Positions 32,201 through 41,970 are shown, counted from the stretch's first letter. The stretch is DNA of 64,000 bases from Candidatus Methylomicrobium oryzae (GCF_016745425.1 NZ_JAERVK010000011.1:62001-126000), one strand, 5' to 3'. Numbers and translations: made by a program. Notes: generated by a model from the sequence alone, not told the origin.

Positions 32201-34016
32201 ACTCAGCAATGCCGTGAAGTTTACCGAAAATGGCGAAGTCGAGCTGCGTATCTGTGTCGCGTCCGAACAGGACGATCAGGTTTATTTGCGTTTTAGCGTG
32301 AGAGATACCGGCATAGGCATTTCCGAGGATCAGCAACAAGCCATATTCGGAGCATTCTCTCAAGCCGATAGCTCGATCAGCAGACGCTTCGGCGGAACAG
32401 GGCTTGGTTTGGCCATCAGCCAACAATTGATAGCCATGATGGGAGGGCAATTGCAAATCAAAAGCGCACCGGGCGTCGGCAGCGAGTTTTGGTTTGTATT
32501 ACCTTTCCAGCGCCATACGGACGCGATTCAGGGTAATAATGAAATAAATCTTTTGAGCGTATTAGTTATCGACGACTGTGAGACGGCACGTAATGCCTTG
32601 CAGCATGTGGTAGCCGGTTTTGGCTGGAAGGCCGATATTGCCGGCTCGGGTGAGGATGCGGTATTTCAAACGCTGGCAAAAGAACAGGTGTCTTATGATG
32701 TCGTTCTCGTCGATTGGAAAATGCCGGGGCTCGACGGTGTAGCCACCTCACGGGCATTAAGGCGGGCATTTGCCGAGGTATCGACCAATTCCAAAAAAGT
32801 GCCGATTATCCTGATGGTGACGGCGTATTCTCAGGAAGAACTAAAAGCGCAACTGGACGCTTGGGATGTCGATGGCTTATTAAACAAGCCCGTTACGCCT
32901 TCTTCGCTTTACGACGCAGTGAATAAGGCAATGCGCCGGGATCAATCGGAAGCGGAGAGTCATCCGGCCAGGGTTAAAAAACCTTTGAATAACAGGGTTA
33001 CCGGTGTGCGTATATTGGTCGTCGATGATAGCGACATTAACAGGGAGGTTGCCAGGCGCATCTTGGAAAGGGACGGCGCGCTTGTCAGCGAGGCGCGCGA
33101 TGGACAGGAAGCCGTGGATTGGCTGTCGGCGCATATGGGTATGGTCGACGTGGTCTTGATGGATATACAGATGCCGCGTTTGGACGGTTACTCCGCGACG
33201 CGGCGGATACGCGAGAATCCCGGTTTCGCGAATCTGCCGGTGCTTGCCCTGACGGCAGGTGCTTTCAAAAATTTGCAGGACGCCGCACTGAATGCGGGGA
33301 TGAACGATTTCATCGCCAAACCGTTCAACGCCGATTTATTAATCCAAAAAATCCGGCATTGGAGCCATTGCGAAATGCCCGGCAATAAACCGCAGGACAA
33401 AAGTCAAGAGACTCTTTATCCGGCCAATCTACCGGAGCTGCCCGGCATCGATGTAAAGAGAGGACTGGAGCTTTGGGGCGATACTGAGGTTTATCGGGAT
33501 TACATTTCGCATTTTGTCAGCCAATATAACCGAGCCGGTTCCGAGATTGTTCAATTGTCGCAGGCTGGCGATTTAAAGGCGGTAGCCGCGTTTGCGCACA
33601 AATTGAAAGGCTCCTCCTCCAGTCTGGCTTTGCCTACAATCAGCCTTCGCAGCCGGGAAATCGAAAAAGCTGTGGAAACGCCCCGATTGATAATCGATGC
33701 AGCCAATGCCCTGCAGCAAGCGATTGACGAAGTAGCGGACAGTGTATCTCATTGGATGGCGATATCATCCGGACCGGCTAAACCGGAAAATAACAGCCTT
33801 CAGGGTAGAAATAATGAGGAGGCGGTTAAGCCGGTGTTAAACAAACTCCTCGTCGCGCTCGACGAGGATAATCCTACTAATGCTAAGCCCCTGGTGAGTG
33901 AACTTGAAGCAATGTTGGGCATTGAAGCGTTAGCCGACATTAAAGAGAGCGTATTGAGCTTTGATTTCCGTAAGGCGGAAAATTTGACGCGCAATTTTAT
34001 CGATAACTTGAACTAA
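29202..34016 (+). CDS. unorthodox hybrid sensor histidine kinase (BarA-like layout)
   Basis: 1604 residues (a start at 29229 would remove nine). Order: an N-terminal membrane region of about seven hydrophobic segments (to ~250), an extracytoplasmic four-helix CHASE3-like sensor and a further segment near 405-425, a GAF domain (~440-600), two PAS domains (~620-870), HisKA with phospho-acceptor His887 (SHEIRTPMN), the ATPase domain (NLLSNAVKFTENG, DTGIGIS, GGTGLGLAIS), receiver 1 with Asp1171, receiver 2 with Asp1321 and a C-terminal HPt domain with His1466 (FAHKLKGSSSS). All phospho-sites are intact. The next gene, 15 bases away, encodes an HD-GYP response regulator, so the pair is a likely signalling operon. 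Ligand unknown. Confidence 0.93.
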   Translation: MQEIYGSHPMNKSISTDLRLQARVLSVMVVLLGFAVLGGWAFGFDMLKSLLPGLPCMKVNTSIGFILCGASLGLITVKDFSGSVRAAAFALTGIALLLAAITLAEYALKWNSGIDEFFFKDSSSGAANPGRTSIIAAGMFLLTGAALLLMALRRHYGLIQSLAFINEALAVLAFVGYLCGNLYLPLFTGASGMAAHTALGFLGLATGILVATARHGWIAALLPHARPISVAISVAILFVSIAAMLHSAYQSRKTVDSVAQTYQLLNLTEEIASASYEHKAINRSYLLTGNESLVARALRIRQTIRDKLDSLKRLTIGNTERQLDLKQLAGQFDDLYSLADRLILIRQSQGIEAAAGIVAEGEIDRLHAGVMTKLTEVKSAEQSFLQTQLNALELRDSIARIALSTVLLLGGGVLLLTFNILHNEITRRKQSERLEKSRSGVLELLACGASLSTVLEAIVLGVEAEHPAMRCSILLIDEAGRRLLHGAAPTLPDFYNQAVDGIVIGFGVGSCGTAAGTRQRVIVSDIQSHPFWSDFKALANKAGLASCWSEPVFSSEGKVLGTFAIYHSDIHYPTQNHLALIEQAAKLASIAIEKHQTDLALKASEARYRNLFEANPLPMWVFDVETLDFLAVDEAAIRHYGYSRDEFLAMKMTAISAPEECERLRIAISASEGANGFGIWPHITGDGREIQVEITAQLLIFEGRKAVIILANDVTDRLRIEQQLRKLSMAVDQSPESIVITDLNATIEYVNDAFIRNSGFSREETLGQNISLIKSGKTPSPVYRELWAALKQGRVWEGEFINRRKDGTEHNDFSLVLPIKDGCGMTTHYVAIQDDITEKKKLSIELEQHRHHLEELVLLRTAELEEAKAAAEAANVAKSAFLSNMSHEIRTPMNAVLGFCYLLEHQALPAESLNLVHKIHGAGKALLSIISDILDFSKIEAGRLDIENQPFQLNDMLENLAALMSVGAGSKNLELTILPPLNVNHLIGDEMRLQQVLVNLLSNAVKFTENGEVELRICVASEQDDQVYLRFSVRDTGIGISEDQQQAIFGAFSQADSSISRRFGGTGLGLAISQQLIAMMGGQLQIKSAPGVGSEFWFVLPFQRHTDAIQGNNEINLLSVLVIDDCETARNALQHVVAGFGWKADIAGSGEDAVFQTLAKEQVSYDVVLVDWKMPGLDGVATSRALRRAFAEVSTNSKKVPIILMVTAYSQEELKAQLDAWDVDGLLNKPVTPSSLYDAVNKAMRRDQSEAESHPARVKKPLNNRVTGVRILVVDDSDINREVARRILERDGALVSEARDGQEAVDWLSAHMGMVDVVLMDIQMPRLDGYSATRRIRENPGFANLPVLALTAGAFKNLQDAALNAGMNDFIAKPFNADLLIQKIRHWSHCEMPGNKPQDKSQETLYPANLPELPGIDVKRGLELWGDTEVYRDYISHFVSQYNRAGSEIVQLSQAGDLKAVAAFAHKLKGSSSSLALPTISLRSREIEKAVETPRLIIDAANALQQAIDEVADSVSHWMAISSGPAKPENNSLQGRNNEEAVKPVLNKLLVALDEDNPTNAKPLVSELEAMLGIEALADIKESVLSFDFRKAENLTRNFIDNLN

Positions 34017-34031
34017 CCGTATGGAGGGGCC

Positions 34032-35009
34032 ATGCCGACCCGGCCTATTTTAGTCGTTGATGATGAACCGTATAATTTGGCGGTTTTCAGTCAAATCCTA
34101 GAACCGGAGTACAGACTGGTATTTGCCCGGAATGGCGCCGAAGCGCTATCGGCCGTTGCCAAACATAATCCGCGCCTGATCTTGCTGGATATTCAAATGC
34201 CCGACATGGATGGCTATGATGTCTGTAAAGCGTTGAAAGCGAATGCGGCCATAAGCGAGATACCCGTTATTTTTGTAACGACGTTAAACGATTCGGGCAA
34301 CGAGGAAATGGGGTTTGCGGTTGGCTGCGTCGATTATTTAATCAAGCCGGTCATCCCCAGTATTGTTCGCGCCCGGGTGCGGACGCACTTATCCCTGGTG
34401 CAGCTTGCCAAGCTGGAGAAAAGCCACCGCGACGCCATCTATATGCTGGGCGAAGTCGGTCATTTCAACGATGACGATACCGGCGATCACATCTGGCGTA
34501 TGGCTGCTTATTCATCGCTATTGGCTAAAGAACTCGGTTGGAAAACACAAGATGTCGAATTATTAGGGCTTGCAGCGCCCATGCATGATACGGGCAAAAT
34601 CGGCATACCGGATGCAATCTTACGCAAGCCGGGCAAACTGGATGAAGCCGAATGGCAAGTCATGCGGCGCCATTGCGCGTACGGACGGCAAATTCTTTCC
34701 AAAAGCAATGCCCCTGTTTTTGTATTAGCCGCAGAAGTGGCCATGTATCATCATGAAAGATGGGATGGCAGCGGTTACCCGGAGAATCTGGCCGGATTGT
34801 CCATTCCCGAATCCGCGCGCATTGTGGCTATTGCGGATGTATTTGATGCGTTGACTACTGCGCGGCCTTATAAACAGCCATGGCCGCCCGAAAAGGCTTT
34901 TCAGGAAATCCGGCAAGGCGCCGGCCGCCATTTCGATCCGGATTTTGTCGCCTGCTTCGTCAATATGCAGCCGAAAGTGCTTGAAACCATGAGGCAATGG
35001 AATTCTTAA
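34032..35009 (+). CDS. HD-GYP response regulator (cyclic-di-GMP phosphodiesterase)
   Basis: 325 residues. The N-terminal receiver has its phospho-acceptor at Asp53 (LILLDIQMPDMDG). The C-terminal HD-GYP domain has MHDTGKIGIPDAIL, the HHERWDGSGYP stretch that gives the family its name, and ARIVAIADVFDALTTARPYK, so it should hydrolyse cyclic-di-GMP. It lies 15 bases after the hybrid kinase and probably receives phosphate from its HPt domain. Confidence 0.95.
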   Translation: MPTRPILVVDDEPYNLAVFSQILEPEYRLVFARNGAEALSAVAKHNPRLILLDIQMPDMDGYDVCKALKANAAISEIPVIFVTTLNDSGNEEMGFAVGCVDYLIKPVIPSIVRARVRTHLSLVQLAKLEKSHRDAIYMLGEVGHFNDDDTGDHIWRMAAYSSLLAKELGWKTQDVELLGLAAPMHDTGKIGIPDAILRKPGKLDEAEWQVMRRHCAYGRQILSKSNAPVFVLAAEVAMYHHERWDGSGYPENLAGLSIPESARIVAIADVFDALTTARPYKQPWPPEKAFQEIRQGAGRHFDPDFVACFVNMQPKVLETMRQWNS

Positions 35010-35090
35010 GGGCGCTCGGGGCAATGGAGCCATGAACTCTGTACATTCGGGTTTAACTAGGCCTTGAGGGTGTTACAACCGGTAAACGAT

Positions 35091-35972
35091 TCACCCGAGC
35101 ATTTGCCGGATCGCTTCGATTTCCTCCTTGGCAATGTCCAGAATTTCGAGACTGCCGCTCGCGTCGAGCCGGCGGGCGATCTTTTGATAAGCAGGCAGCG
35201 TGTCGAGTTTCGGCAGGGTTTTGATGTCGACCTTGCCGATCAGGCTGTGGAATTGCGCCAGCATCACGATGTCGGCGTAATCGAGGTGTTCGCCGGTATC
35301 GCGCTGCCAGTTTTCCGAATGGAGCACGACATTCTCGAAGTCGTCCGGAAAATTCCATTTGCGGATGATATTCAGGCCGATCATGCCGTGCAGCTTATCG
35401 ATCGTTTCAGTGAGGTGGGCGGCGTTCGCTACCAGGTCGATGTGTTGATCGGCAAAGGCCAGAATCGGGATTTTGCCGATGTCGTGAATCAAGCCGGCCA
35501 GCATCGCGCGGTCGGGATCGAAGCCTTTTGCCTTGTGCGCCAGTACGGCGCTGATTGCGGCGACAAAACTGCTGTGCGCCCATAATTCGACCATTCGTTG
35601 GCGGATGAAAGGCGATTTGGCGGTGAATACCGACTTTAGCGAGAACGCCGTGATGATGTCCTGCACGGCTTTCAGTCCGAGCCGGGTGATTGCTTCCGGG
35701 CAGCTTTCAATCGTTTTGCGGCCGCGGTAAAGAGCGCTGTTCGAAATCTTGATCAGGCGCGCGGTGAGCGAAGGGTCGGCCTGCATGGTGCGAGCGATCT
35801 TGGCGCTGTTGGCTTTCTCGTCATTGATCACGCGGCGGATTTTAAAAGCGACCTCGGGGATCGTCGGCAGGATCAGCTGGTTTTTTTCGAAATGGCGGTA
35901 ACACACCAGCAGCAGCTTGTTTTCGCTCTGGCCGGTTGCGGAAGAGGTTGTTAGCGGTTCGGCAGCTTCCAT
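35091..35972 (-). CDS. HDOD domain signalling protein
   Basis: 293 residues from the ATG at 35972; the frame is open upstream to 36068, where it would overlap prmB on the other strand, so the shorter form is preferred. The HDOD domain is seen in LILPTIPEVAFKIRRVINDEKANSAKIARTMQADPSLTARLIKISNSALYRG and GLIHDIGKIPILA. HDOD proteins are signalling modules with various outputs; function here is unknown. It is divergent from prmB. Confidence 0.88.
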   Translation of the reverse strand: MEAAEPLTTSSATGQSENKLLLVCYRHFEKNQLILPTIPEVAFKIRRVINDEKANSAKIARTMQADPSLTARLIKISNSALYRGRKTIESCPEAITRLGLKAVQDIITAFSLKSVFTAKSPFIRQRMVELWAHSSFVAAISAVLAHKAKGFDPDRAMLAGLIHDIGKIPILAFADQHIDLVANAAHLTETIDKLHGMIGLNIIRKWNFPDDFENVVLHSENWQRDTGEHLDYADIVMLAQFHSLIGKVDIKTLPKLDTLPAYQKIARRLDASGSLEILDIAKEEIEAIRQMLG

Positions 35973-36062
35973 GGGTAAGGTTTTAAAAATCGGACAGTAA
36001 GGCAAGTTTAGTTTAAAATTTGTCTCTTTGCGCAGAGGCCGGCCGGCCAAGAATTTCCAGCC

Positions 36063-36995
36063 ATGCAATCTATTTCGACCGAGGTCACCGATACTTTAAC
36101 CACAATTAGGGATTATATTCGCTGGGCGGCCAGCCGTTTTACCGAGGCCCAGGTCTACTTCGGTCACGGCTCCCTGACCGCAATCGACGAGGCGGCGGGT
36201 TTAGTATTGCATACGCTGCATCTGCCTTACAACGTCTCGCCGTTTTACCTGGAGGCGGTCCTGACCCACCCGGAACGGCAGGCGGTGATCGACATCGTCG
36301 ACCGCCGGGTCAACGAGAGGAAGCCGGCCGCCTACCTGACGCACGAAGCCGTTTTCGCAGGCTTGCCGTTTTATGTCGACGAACGGGTGCTGGTGCCCAG
36401 GTCGCCGATCGCGGAACTGATCGAGCAGCGTTTCGCACCGTGGGTCGACGAGGACAATGTCGACCGGATCCTGGATTTGTGCACCGGCAGCGGCTGTATC
36501 GCGATTGCCTGCGCCTATGCGTTTCCGACGGCGGCGGTCGATGCGGTCGACTTGTCGACCGATGCGCTGGCGGTCGCCGAGATCAACGTCGCCAAGCATC
36601 AGTCCGAAGATTCGGTCGCGCTGTATCAGTCCGATCTGTTCGAGAATCTGCCGGGACAGCGCTACGATATCATCGTCAGCAATCCGCCCTATGTCGCGGT
36701 CGCCGAATGGGAAAGCCTGCCTCCCGAATACCATGCCGAGCCGGAGATGGGCTTCACCGGCGGCAAGACCGGGTTGGACATCGTGCTGCGCATCCTGGCA
36801 CAGGCGAAAGACTATCTGAGCGAGCAGGGCATCCTGGTCGTCGAAGTCGGCAGCAGCGCACAGACGCTGCAGGACCGGTTTTCGGACATCCCTTTCTACT
36901 GGCTCGATTTCGAGCGCGGCGGCGACGGCGTCTTTTTACTGACCGGCGAGCAGCTTGCGCTCTACCACGACCAATTCATCGCGGCTTTGGATTAA
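36063..36995 (+). CDS. prmB: ribosomal protein L3 glutamine methyltransferase
   Basis: 310 residues, normal for PrmB, which methylates a Gln of uL3 using S-adenosylmethionine. Visible are [20 protein letters not shown] (SAM site) and the NPPY motif in [16 protein letters not shown]-terminal helical domain present. aroC starts two bases later, the common gammaproteobacterial order, which also favours PrmB over PrmC. Confidence 0.95.
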   Translation: MQSISTEVTDTLTTIRDYIRWAASRFTEAQVYFGHGSLTAIDEAAGLVLHTLHLPYNVSPFYLEAVLTHPERQAVIDIVDRRVNERKPAAYLTHEAVFAGLPFYVDERVLVPRSPIAELIEQRFAPWVDEDNVDRILDLCTGSGCIAIACAYAFPTAAVDAVDLSTDALAVAEINVAKHQSEDSVALYQSDLFENLPGQRYDIIVSNPPYVAVAEWESLPPEYHAEPEMGFTGGKTGLDIVLRILAQAKDYLSEQGILVVEVGSSAQTLQDRFSDIPFYWLDFERGGDGVFLLTGEQLALYHDQFIAALD

Positions 36996-36996
36996 T

Positions 36997-38085
36997 ATGT
37001 CTGGCAACACCTTTGGAAAACTGTTTACCGTCACTACCTTCGGCGAAAGCCATGGGCCGGCGCTCGGTTGTATCGTCGACGGCTGCCCGCCGGGGCTCGA
37101 ACTTTCGGAGTCGGACATACAGGCCGATCTCGACCGCCGCAAGCCCGGGACTTCCCGGCATACGACGCAGCGGCGCGAAGCGGATGAAGTGAAGATTTTG
37201 TCCGGTGTGTTCGAGGGCAGAACCACCGGCACACCGATCGGCCTTCTGATCGAAAACACCGACCAGCGTTCGAAGGATTACGCGAAAATCGCCGAATCGT
37301 TTCGGCCCGGCCATGCCGATTATACCTATCAGCAGAAATACGGTTTCCGCGATTATCGCGGCGGCGGCCGTTCCTCGGCGCGCGAAACCGCGATGCGGGT
37401 TGCGGCGGCGGCGATCGCGAAGAAATATTTGAAAGAAAAGGCCGGGATCGAGATTCGCGGCTTCCTGGCGCAGTTGGGGCCGATCCGGATCGACAGGTTG
37501 GACTGGTCGGCCGTGAACACGAACCCGTTCTTTTGCGGCGATCCCGAACGCGTGCCGGAACTCGAAAGCTACATGGATGCGCTGCGCAAGGAGGGCGAGT
37601 CGATCGGTGCGCGCATCAACGTCGTCGCGACGAATGTGCCGCCGGGTCTCGGCGAACCGATCTTCGACCGACTGGATGCGGATCTCGCACATGCGCTGAT
37701 GAGCATCAATGCGGTCAAGGGCGTCGAAATCGGCGACGGTTTCGCCTGCATCGAAAGTAAGGGTACCCAATTCCGCGACGAGATCACGCCGGAGGGTTTC
37801 CTGAGCAATCATGCCGGCGGTATTTTGGGCGGTATATCGAGCGGCCAGGATGTCGTCGCCAGCATCGCGCTGAAGCCGACTTCGAGTTTGCGCCTGCCCG
37901 GACGGTCGATTAATATTCACGGTGAGCCGATCGAAGTGGTGACCGAGGGGCGTCACGATCCCTGCGTCGGCATCCGCGCGACGCCGATCGCAGAAGCGAT
38001 GGCGGCGCTTGTGATCATGGATCACTATCTCCGGCACCGGGCGCAGAATAGTGAGGTGCGCTCCGGTTTGCCGGTTTTAAGATAA
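36997..38085 (+). CDS. aroC: chorismate synthase
   Basis: 362 residues, standard. It makes chorismate from EPSP with reduced FMN. The start is at 36997 ([24 protein letters not shown]), two bases after prm[48 protein letters not shown] and [18 protein letters not shown] are the three chorismate synthase signatures. Confidence 0.98.
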   Translation: MSGNTFGKLFTVTTFGESHGPALGCIVDGCPPGLELSESDIQADLDRRKPGTSRHTTQRREADEVKILSGVFEGRTTGTPIGLLIENTDQRSKDYAKIAESFRPGHADYTYQQKYGFRDYRGGGRSSARETAMRVAAAAIAKKYLKEKAGIEIRGFLAQLGPIRIDRLDWSAVNTNPFFCGDPERVPELESYMDALRKEGESIGARINVVATNVPPGLGEPIFDRLDADLAHALMSINAVKGVEIGDGFACIESKGTQFRDEITPEGFLSNHAGGILGGISSGQDVVASIALKPTSSLRLPGRSINIHGEPIEVVTEGRHDPCVGIRATPIAEAMAALVIMDHYLRHRAQNSEVRSGLPVLR

Positions 38086-38259
38086 AGCGTAGGCTGGGTT
38101 GCGACTGCCGGGCAGAAATTTGTTCCTTGGCAATATAGCCTGGATTGCCTCGATCGCGTGTTCCATACGCGATTCTACCTCCCTTATCTCTGAGGGGCCG
38201 TACCTCCTGCCGCCATGCAGTCGTGCAATTTCTGCATTCACGTCCTCCATGGTGTGCAT
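38077..38259 (-). CDS. doubtful 60-residue hypothetical protein
   Basis: A short frame ([38 protein letters not shown]...) that converges on aroC with a nine-base overlap. The amino-acid order looks plausible but the 3' end runs into a GTAGGCTGGGTTGCG repeat-like stretch and there is no family or clear ribosome site. It may be a remnant. Confidence 0.25.
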   Translation of the reverse strand: MHTMEDVNAEIARLHGGRRYGPSEIREVESRMEHAIEAIQAILPRNKFLPGSRNPAYALS

Positions 38260-38289
38260 GCAGGAAGCTCGACCCAGGGATAGGGAGAG

Positions 38290-38438
38290 ATAGATGACGT
38301 CGGGAACACGCGATCGACGCCCCCACGGATGGGGAAGGTAGATCGCGTCGGGAACACGCGATCGACGCCCCCACGGATGGGGAAGGTAGATCGCGTCGGG
38401 AACCAGCGATCGAGGTCAACGCCCCCGCTAAAGGGGAG
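38290..38438. repeat. 48-bp direct tandem repeat, about three copies
   Basis: Units at 38290-38337 and 38338-38385, with a diverged third from 38386. Each contains TCGGGAACACGCGATCGACG, then CCCCCACGGATGGGGAAG. The length is a multiple of three. It lies in the 445-base gap 38086-38530 between aroC and the MFS gene, which otherwise holds only the doubtful small frame. Confidence 0.85.
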
Positions 38439-38530
38439 TTTGAGGGGACAGCTGTTGCCGCGCCGCGCAAAGCCCGTGCACTTTCCGTTATTGCCTGCGT
38501 TTCCGCGCGTCTTACCTACCGATTTATTGT

Positions 38531-39694
38531 ATGTATGTCCCATATTGGCGCCTGTCGGGTTTCTACCTGTTCTATTTTGCGACGCTCGGCGGCTTTTTGC
38601 CCTACTGGAACCTGTACCTCAAGGCTCTGGGACTCGATGCGGCACAGATCGGCAATCTGTCGGCGGTGCTGGTCGGGAGCCGGATTATCGCGCCGAACTT
38701 TTGGGGATGGATCGCGGACCGGACCGGCAAAAACCTGCGCCTGATCCGGCTGACGCTGTTTTTTTCGGCGGCGGCTTTCTCGGGATTTCTGGCCGCGCGT
38801 GGTTACGACGAACTGGCGCTCTGCACTTTCGGCTTCGGCGTATTCTGGAACGCGTCGCTGCCGCTTTTCGAGGCGGTGACCCTGGCGCATCTGCGCGACG
38901 ACACGCACCGCTACAGCCGGATACGGCTCTGGGGCTCGGTCGGCTTCATCATAGCGGTGCAGGGGCTCGGATGGTGGTTCGACCGTCAGCCGATCGAGCA
39001 GTTGCGCTTATTTGTCGTGACGCTGTTGCTGTTGAACTGGATCGTGACGCTGATGCTGCCGAGTCCGGCGCCGCGTCAGCCGCATTGGGAGCCTTCCCGT
39101 GTGCTGTCCGTCTTGAAACGCCCGGAAGTGCTGGCTTTTCTGGTGGTATCGATGCTGCTGCAGGCGGCGCACGGGCCTTATTACGTTTTTTATTCGATCT
39201 ATCTCCAGCAACTGGACTATTCGGCCGCCGCCACAGGCAGTCTGTGGGCGGCGGGGGTATGCGCCGAGATCGTCCTTTTTGCTTTCATGCGGACCTTGCT
39301 CGGCTTTTTGAGCCTGCGGAGCATTCTGCTTTGGAGTCTGCTGCTGGCGGCGGCACGCTGGCTGTTGATCGGCTGGTTTGCCCAAACAGCGTTTCTGATC
39401 TTGGCCCAGTTGCTGCATGCGGCGAGTTTCGGCGCGGCGCACATTGCCGCGATCCATCTGGTGCAGCGCTATTTCGGCGAACAGCACCAGAGTAAAGGCC
39501 AAGCGCTCTACAGCAGCTTCAGTTTCGGGCTAGGCGGGATGGGGGGAAGCTTGTTCAGCGGCTATTACTGGGATGTGCTGGGGCCCCGGACGATATTCGG
39601 CGCAGCGGCGTTGGCCTGCTTTCTCGCTTACCTGATTGCCTGTTTCGGACTGGCGCGGGATCATGGCGAAAAAGCGGCAGCGCGTCTAAAATAG
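38531..39694 (+). CDS. MFS transporter, HcaT/PPP-like
   Basis: 387 residues, about twelve hydrophobic segments. It resembles the 3-phenylpropionate transporter branch of MFS: YWRLSGFYLFYFATLGGFLPYWNLYLKALG, GSRIIAPNFWGWIADRTGKN, YSRIRLWGSVGFI and LQAAHGPYYVFYSIYL. The substrate is not shown by sequence. It stands alone, 45 bases ahead of exbB. Confidence 0.88.
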   Translation: MYVPYWRLSGFYLFYFATLGGFLPYWNLYLKALGLDAAQIGNLSAVLVGSRIIAPNFWGWIADRTGKNLRLIRLTLFFSAAAFSGFLAARGYDELALCTFGFGVFWNASLPLFEAVTLAHLRDDTHRYSRIRLWGSVGFIIAVQGLGWWFDRQPIEQLRLFVVTLLLLNWIVTLMLPSPAPRQPHWEPSRVLSVLKRPEVLAFLVVSMLLQAAHGPYYVFYSIYLQQLDYSAAATGSLWAAGVCAEIVLFAFMRTLLGFLSLRSILLWSLLLAAARWLLIGWFAQTAFLILAQLLHAASFGAAHIAAIHLVQRYFGEQHQSKGQALYSSFSFGLGGMGGSLFSGYYWDVLGPRTIFGAAALACFLAYLIACFGLARDHGEKAAARLK

Positions 39695-39739
39695 CGGGCT
39701 CAGAAAAGAATTCTTTGGCTTTGAACCACAAGGTGTAAT

Positions 39740-40357
39740 GTGTTTGAAATAATTAAGAGCGGCGGCTGGATGATGTGGCCGCTGATGATTTGTTCGATCG
39801 GGGCGATGGCGATTATTGCGGAGCGTTTCTGGACGCTGCGCAAGAGCAGGATCATTCCCGAAGATCTGGTCGTGCAGGTCTGGAGATTACACAAAGACAA
39901 CAGACTGGACGACGCGACGCTGCGCCGCCTGAAAGCCAGTTCGCCGCTGGGGCGGATCATTGCGACCGGCGTCAGCAATAGCACGCACGGGCGGGAAATC
40001 ATGAAAGAGTCGATCGAGGATGTCGGCCGCCAGGTCATGCACGATCTGGAACGCTTTCTCGATGCGCTGGGCTTGATCGCTGAAGTATCTCCCTTGCTGG
40101 GCTTGTTGGGTACGGTATTCGGGATGATCGAGATTTTCTCCCAGCTGATGCAGCACGGCGCGGGTGATCCGACCGTGCTGGCGGGCGGTATTTCGGTCGC
40201 GCTGATCACGACCGCAACCGGGTTGTCCGTGGCGATTCCGAGCCTGATTTTCCACCGCTATTTTCTGCGGCGGGTCGACGAATACGTGATCAACATGGAA
40301 GCCGAGGCATTGCGGCTGATCGAGATGATGCACGGCGAGCGCGAGGCGACTTTATGA
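39740..40357 (+). CDS. exbB: ExbB/TolQ-type proton channel protein
   Basis: 205 residues, GTG start with AAGG ahead. Three membrane segments; SGGWMMWPLMICSIGAMAIIAERFWTLRK is the usual start, and LIAEVSPLLGLLGTVFGMIEIFSQL and GISVALITTATGLSVAIPSLIFHRYF are the family core. It works with ExbD as an ion-driven motor, usually for TonB. The exbD gene overlaps its stop. Confidence 0.93.
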   Translation: MFEIIKSGGWMMWPLMICSIGAMAIIAERFWTLRKSRIIPEDLVVQVWRLHKDNRLDDATLRRLKASSPLGRIIATGVSNSTHGREIMKESIEDVGRQVMHDLERFLDALGLIAEVSPLLGLLGTVFGMIEIFSQLMQHGAGDPTVLAGGISVALITTATGLSVAIPSLIFHRYFLRRVDEYVINMEAEALRLIEMMHGEREATL

Positions 40358-40788
40358 ACTTTCATCGTAAAAAAAGGCGAAAAATCGATATTACGTTGAT
40401 ATCGATGATCGATGTGCTGTTCGTGCTTTTGCTTTTTTTTATGGTCTCGACAACGTTCAACCGGCAGACGCAAGTCAGGATAAAGTTGCCCGAAGCGGCA
40501 GGTTCCGAAGCGGAAGCCCCGCCGGTTTCGATTACTTTGGTGATCGACGCCGACGGCCTGTATTATGTGAAAGGCGGGGATGAGATGCTGCACCAGCTGG
40601 TCGATCAAAAGCCCGAAACCCTGCTCAGGGAGTTGCAGAAAATGGCCGCGCGCGGCACCGACATGCCGTTCATTATCAGCGCGGACGGCAAGACGCCGCA
40701 TCAGGCGGTGATCAGCGCGCTCGATGCCGCAGGCAGGGCAGGGTTTACACATATCACCTTCGAAGCGCAGCAGCCGAAGACCGAATGA
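40354..40788 (+). CDS. exbD: ExbD/TolR-type biopolymer transport protein
   Basis: 144 residues. One membrane segment at about 15-35 (IDITLISMIDVLFVLLLFFMV) holds the conserved Asp in SMIDVLF; the rest is periplasmic. ATGA overlaps at both ends tie it to exbB upstream and lpxK downstream. No TonB gene is next to it; the linkage to lipid A genes recurs in related bacteria. Confidence 0.95.
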   Translation: MNFHRKKRRKIDITLISMIDVLFVLLLFFMVSTTFNRQTQVRIKLPEAAGSEAEAPPVSITLVIDADGLYYVKGGDEMLHQLVDQKPETLLRELQKMAARGTDMPFIISADGKTPHQAVISALDAAGRAGFTHITFEAQQPKTE

Positions 40789-41786
40789 TCAAGACAAGGC
40801 TGTCGCGGCTGGCAGCGCGCATCTGGTATCGGAAAAACGGCGCCGGCTTGTTGCTGTGGCCTTTCGGCAAACTGTTCGAAGGCATCGCCAGGCTGCGCAG
40901 GGCCTGTTATCGTTGCGGTTGGCTGAAAACCACGGTTTTCCAGGTTCCGGTGATCGTGGTCGGCAATATTACGGTCGGGGGCGCCGGCAAAACGCCGCTG
41001 GTCATCTGGCTGGCCCGGTTTTTAAAGGAAAAAGGCTACCGGCCGGGCATTGTCAGCCGGGGCTACGGCGGACGGGCTGCCATGTATCCGCAGTGGGTCG
41101 ATGCCGGAAGCCAAGCGGGCGAGGTCGGCGACGAGGCGCTCTTGATCGTGGCCCGCACCGGTTGCCCGATGGCGGTATCCCCGGTTCGGGCGGAGGCTTG
41201 CCGGCTGCTGCTGGATAGGGCCGATTGCAATGTGCTGCTGTCCGACGACGGCCTGCAGCATTATGCGCTTGGCAGAACGCTCGAAATCGCGGTGATCGAC
41301 GGCGAGCGCCGCTTCGGCAACGGCTGGTGCCTGCCGACCGGGCCGCTCAGGGAACCGCAGGCCAGGCTGAAGGATGTGGACTTGATCGTGGTGAACGGCG
41401 GCTTGGCTCGGTCAAATGAATTTTCGATGCAATTGGCGGGGGCGGAGGCGGTCCACTTACAGACCGGAATGCGTAAACCCTTGGCCGCGTTTAAAGCGGC
41501 TCCCTGCCATGCGGTGGCCGGCATCGGGCATCCCGAGCGGTTTTTCAGGCATCTGGAGATGGCGGGGCTAGGGTGTATTCCGCACGATTTTCCTGACCAT
41601 TTTGCGTTCCGGCCGGAGGATCTCGACTTCGGCGATGCGTTTCCGGTTCTAATGACCGAGAAGGATGCGGTAAAATGCAGGGCATTTGCCGATGAAAGGC
41701 TTTGGGCCGTTCCGGTGGAGGCGAACATGGACTCCGTTTTCGCGACGCGGTTAATCGAATTATTAAGTGAGAAGCATGATAGATAA
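40785..41786 (+). CDS. lpxK: tetraacyldisaccharide 4'-kinase
   Basis: 333 residues. It phosphorylates the lipid A precursor at the 4' position. The P-loop is [29 protein letters not shown] and [30 protein letters not shown] follow. An N-terminal membrane-binding helix is present. It overlaps exbD by four bases and the next gene by eleven. Confidence 0.96.
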   Translation: MIKTRLSRLAARIWYRKNGAGLLLWPFGKLFEGIARLRRACYRCGWLKTTVFQVPVIVVGNITVGGAGKTPLVIWLARFLKEKGYRPGIVSRGYGGRAAMYPQWVDAGSQAGEVGDEALLIVARTGCPMAVSPVRAEACRLLLDRADCNVLLSDDGLQHYALGRTLEIAVIDGERRFGNGWCLPTGPLREPQARLKDVDLIVVNGGLARSNEFSMQLAGAEAVHLQTGMRKPLAAFKAAPCHAVAGIGHPERFFRHLEMAGLGCIPHDFPDHFAFRPEDLDFGDAFPVLMTEKDAVKCRAFADERLWAVPVEANMDSVFATRLIELLSEKHDR

Positions 41787-41970
41787 AAAACTGCTCGACA
41801 TCCTGGCTTGCCCGATCTGCAAGAGTTCGCTGATTTACGACAAAGACAGGCAGGAACTGATCTGCAAGCCCGACCGGCTGGCGTTTCCGATCCGTGACGA
41901 TATTCCGGTGATGCTCGAAGACGAAGCGCGCGTGCTCAGCCTCGAAGAAGTCGACGCACTGAAAAAATGA
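41776..41970 (+). CDS. Trm112 family protein (YcaR-like)
   Basis: 64 residues from the ATG at 41776 ([19 protein letters not shown]). It has one CPxC pair in the family position but lacks the second Cys pair ([13 protein letters not shown] keeps one Cys), as is usual for bacterial YcaR. It overlaps lpxK and precedes kdsB, its conserved location. Confidence 0.92.
   Translation: MIDKKLLDILACPICKSSLIYDKDRQELICKPDRLAFPIRDDIPVMLEDEARVLSLEEVDALKK

Noticed and set aside
38015-38470. A 151-codon minus-strand frame across the 48-base tandem repeat
   Set aside because: Its protein repeat (RRDLPSPSVGASIACS) is just the tandem DNA repeat read through; it also overlaps aroC.
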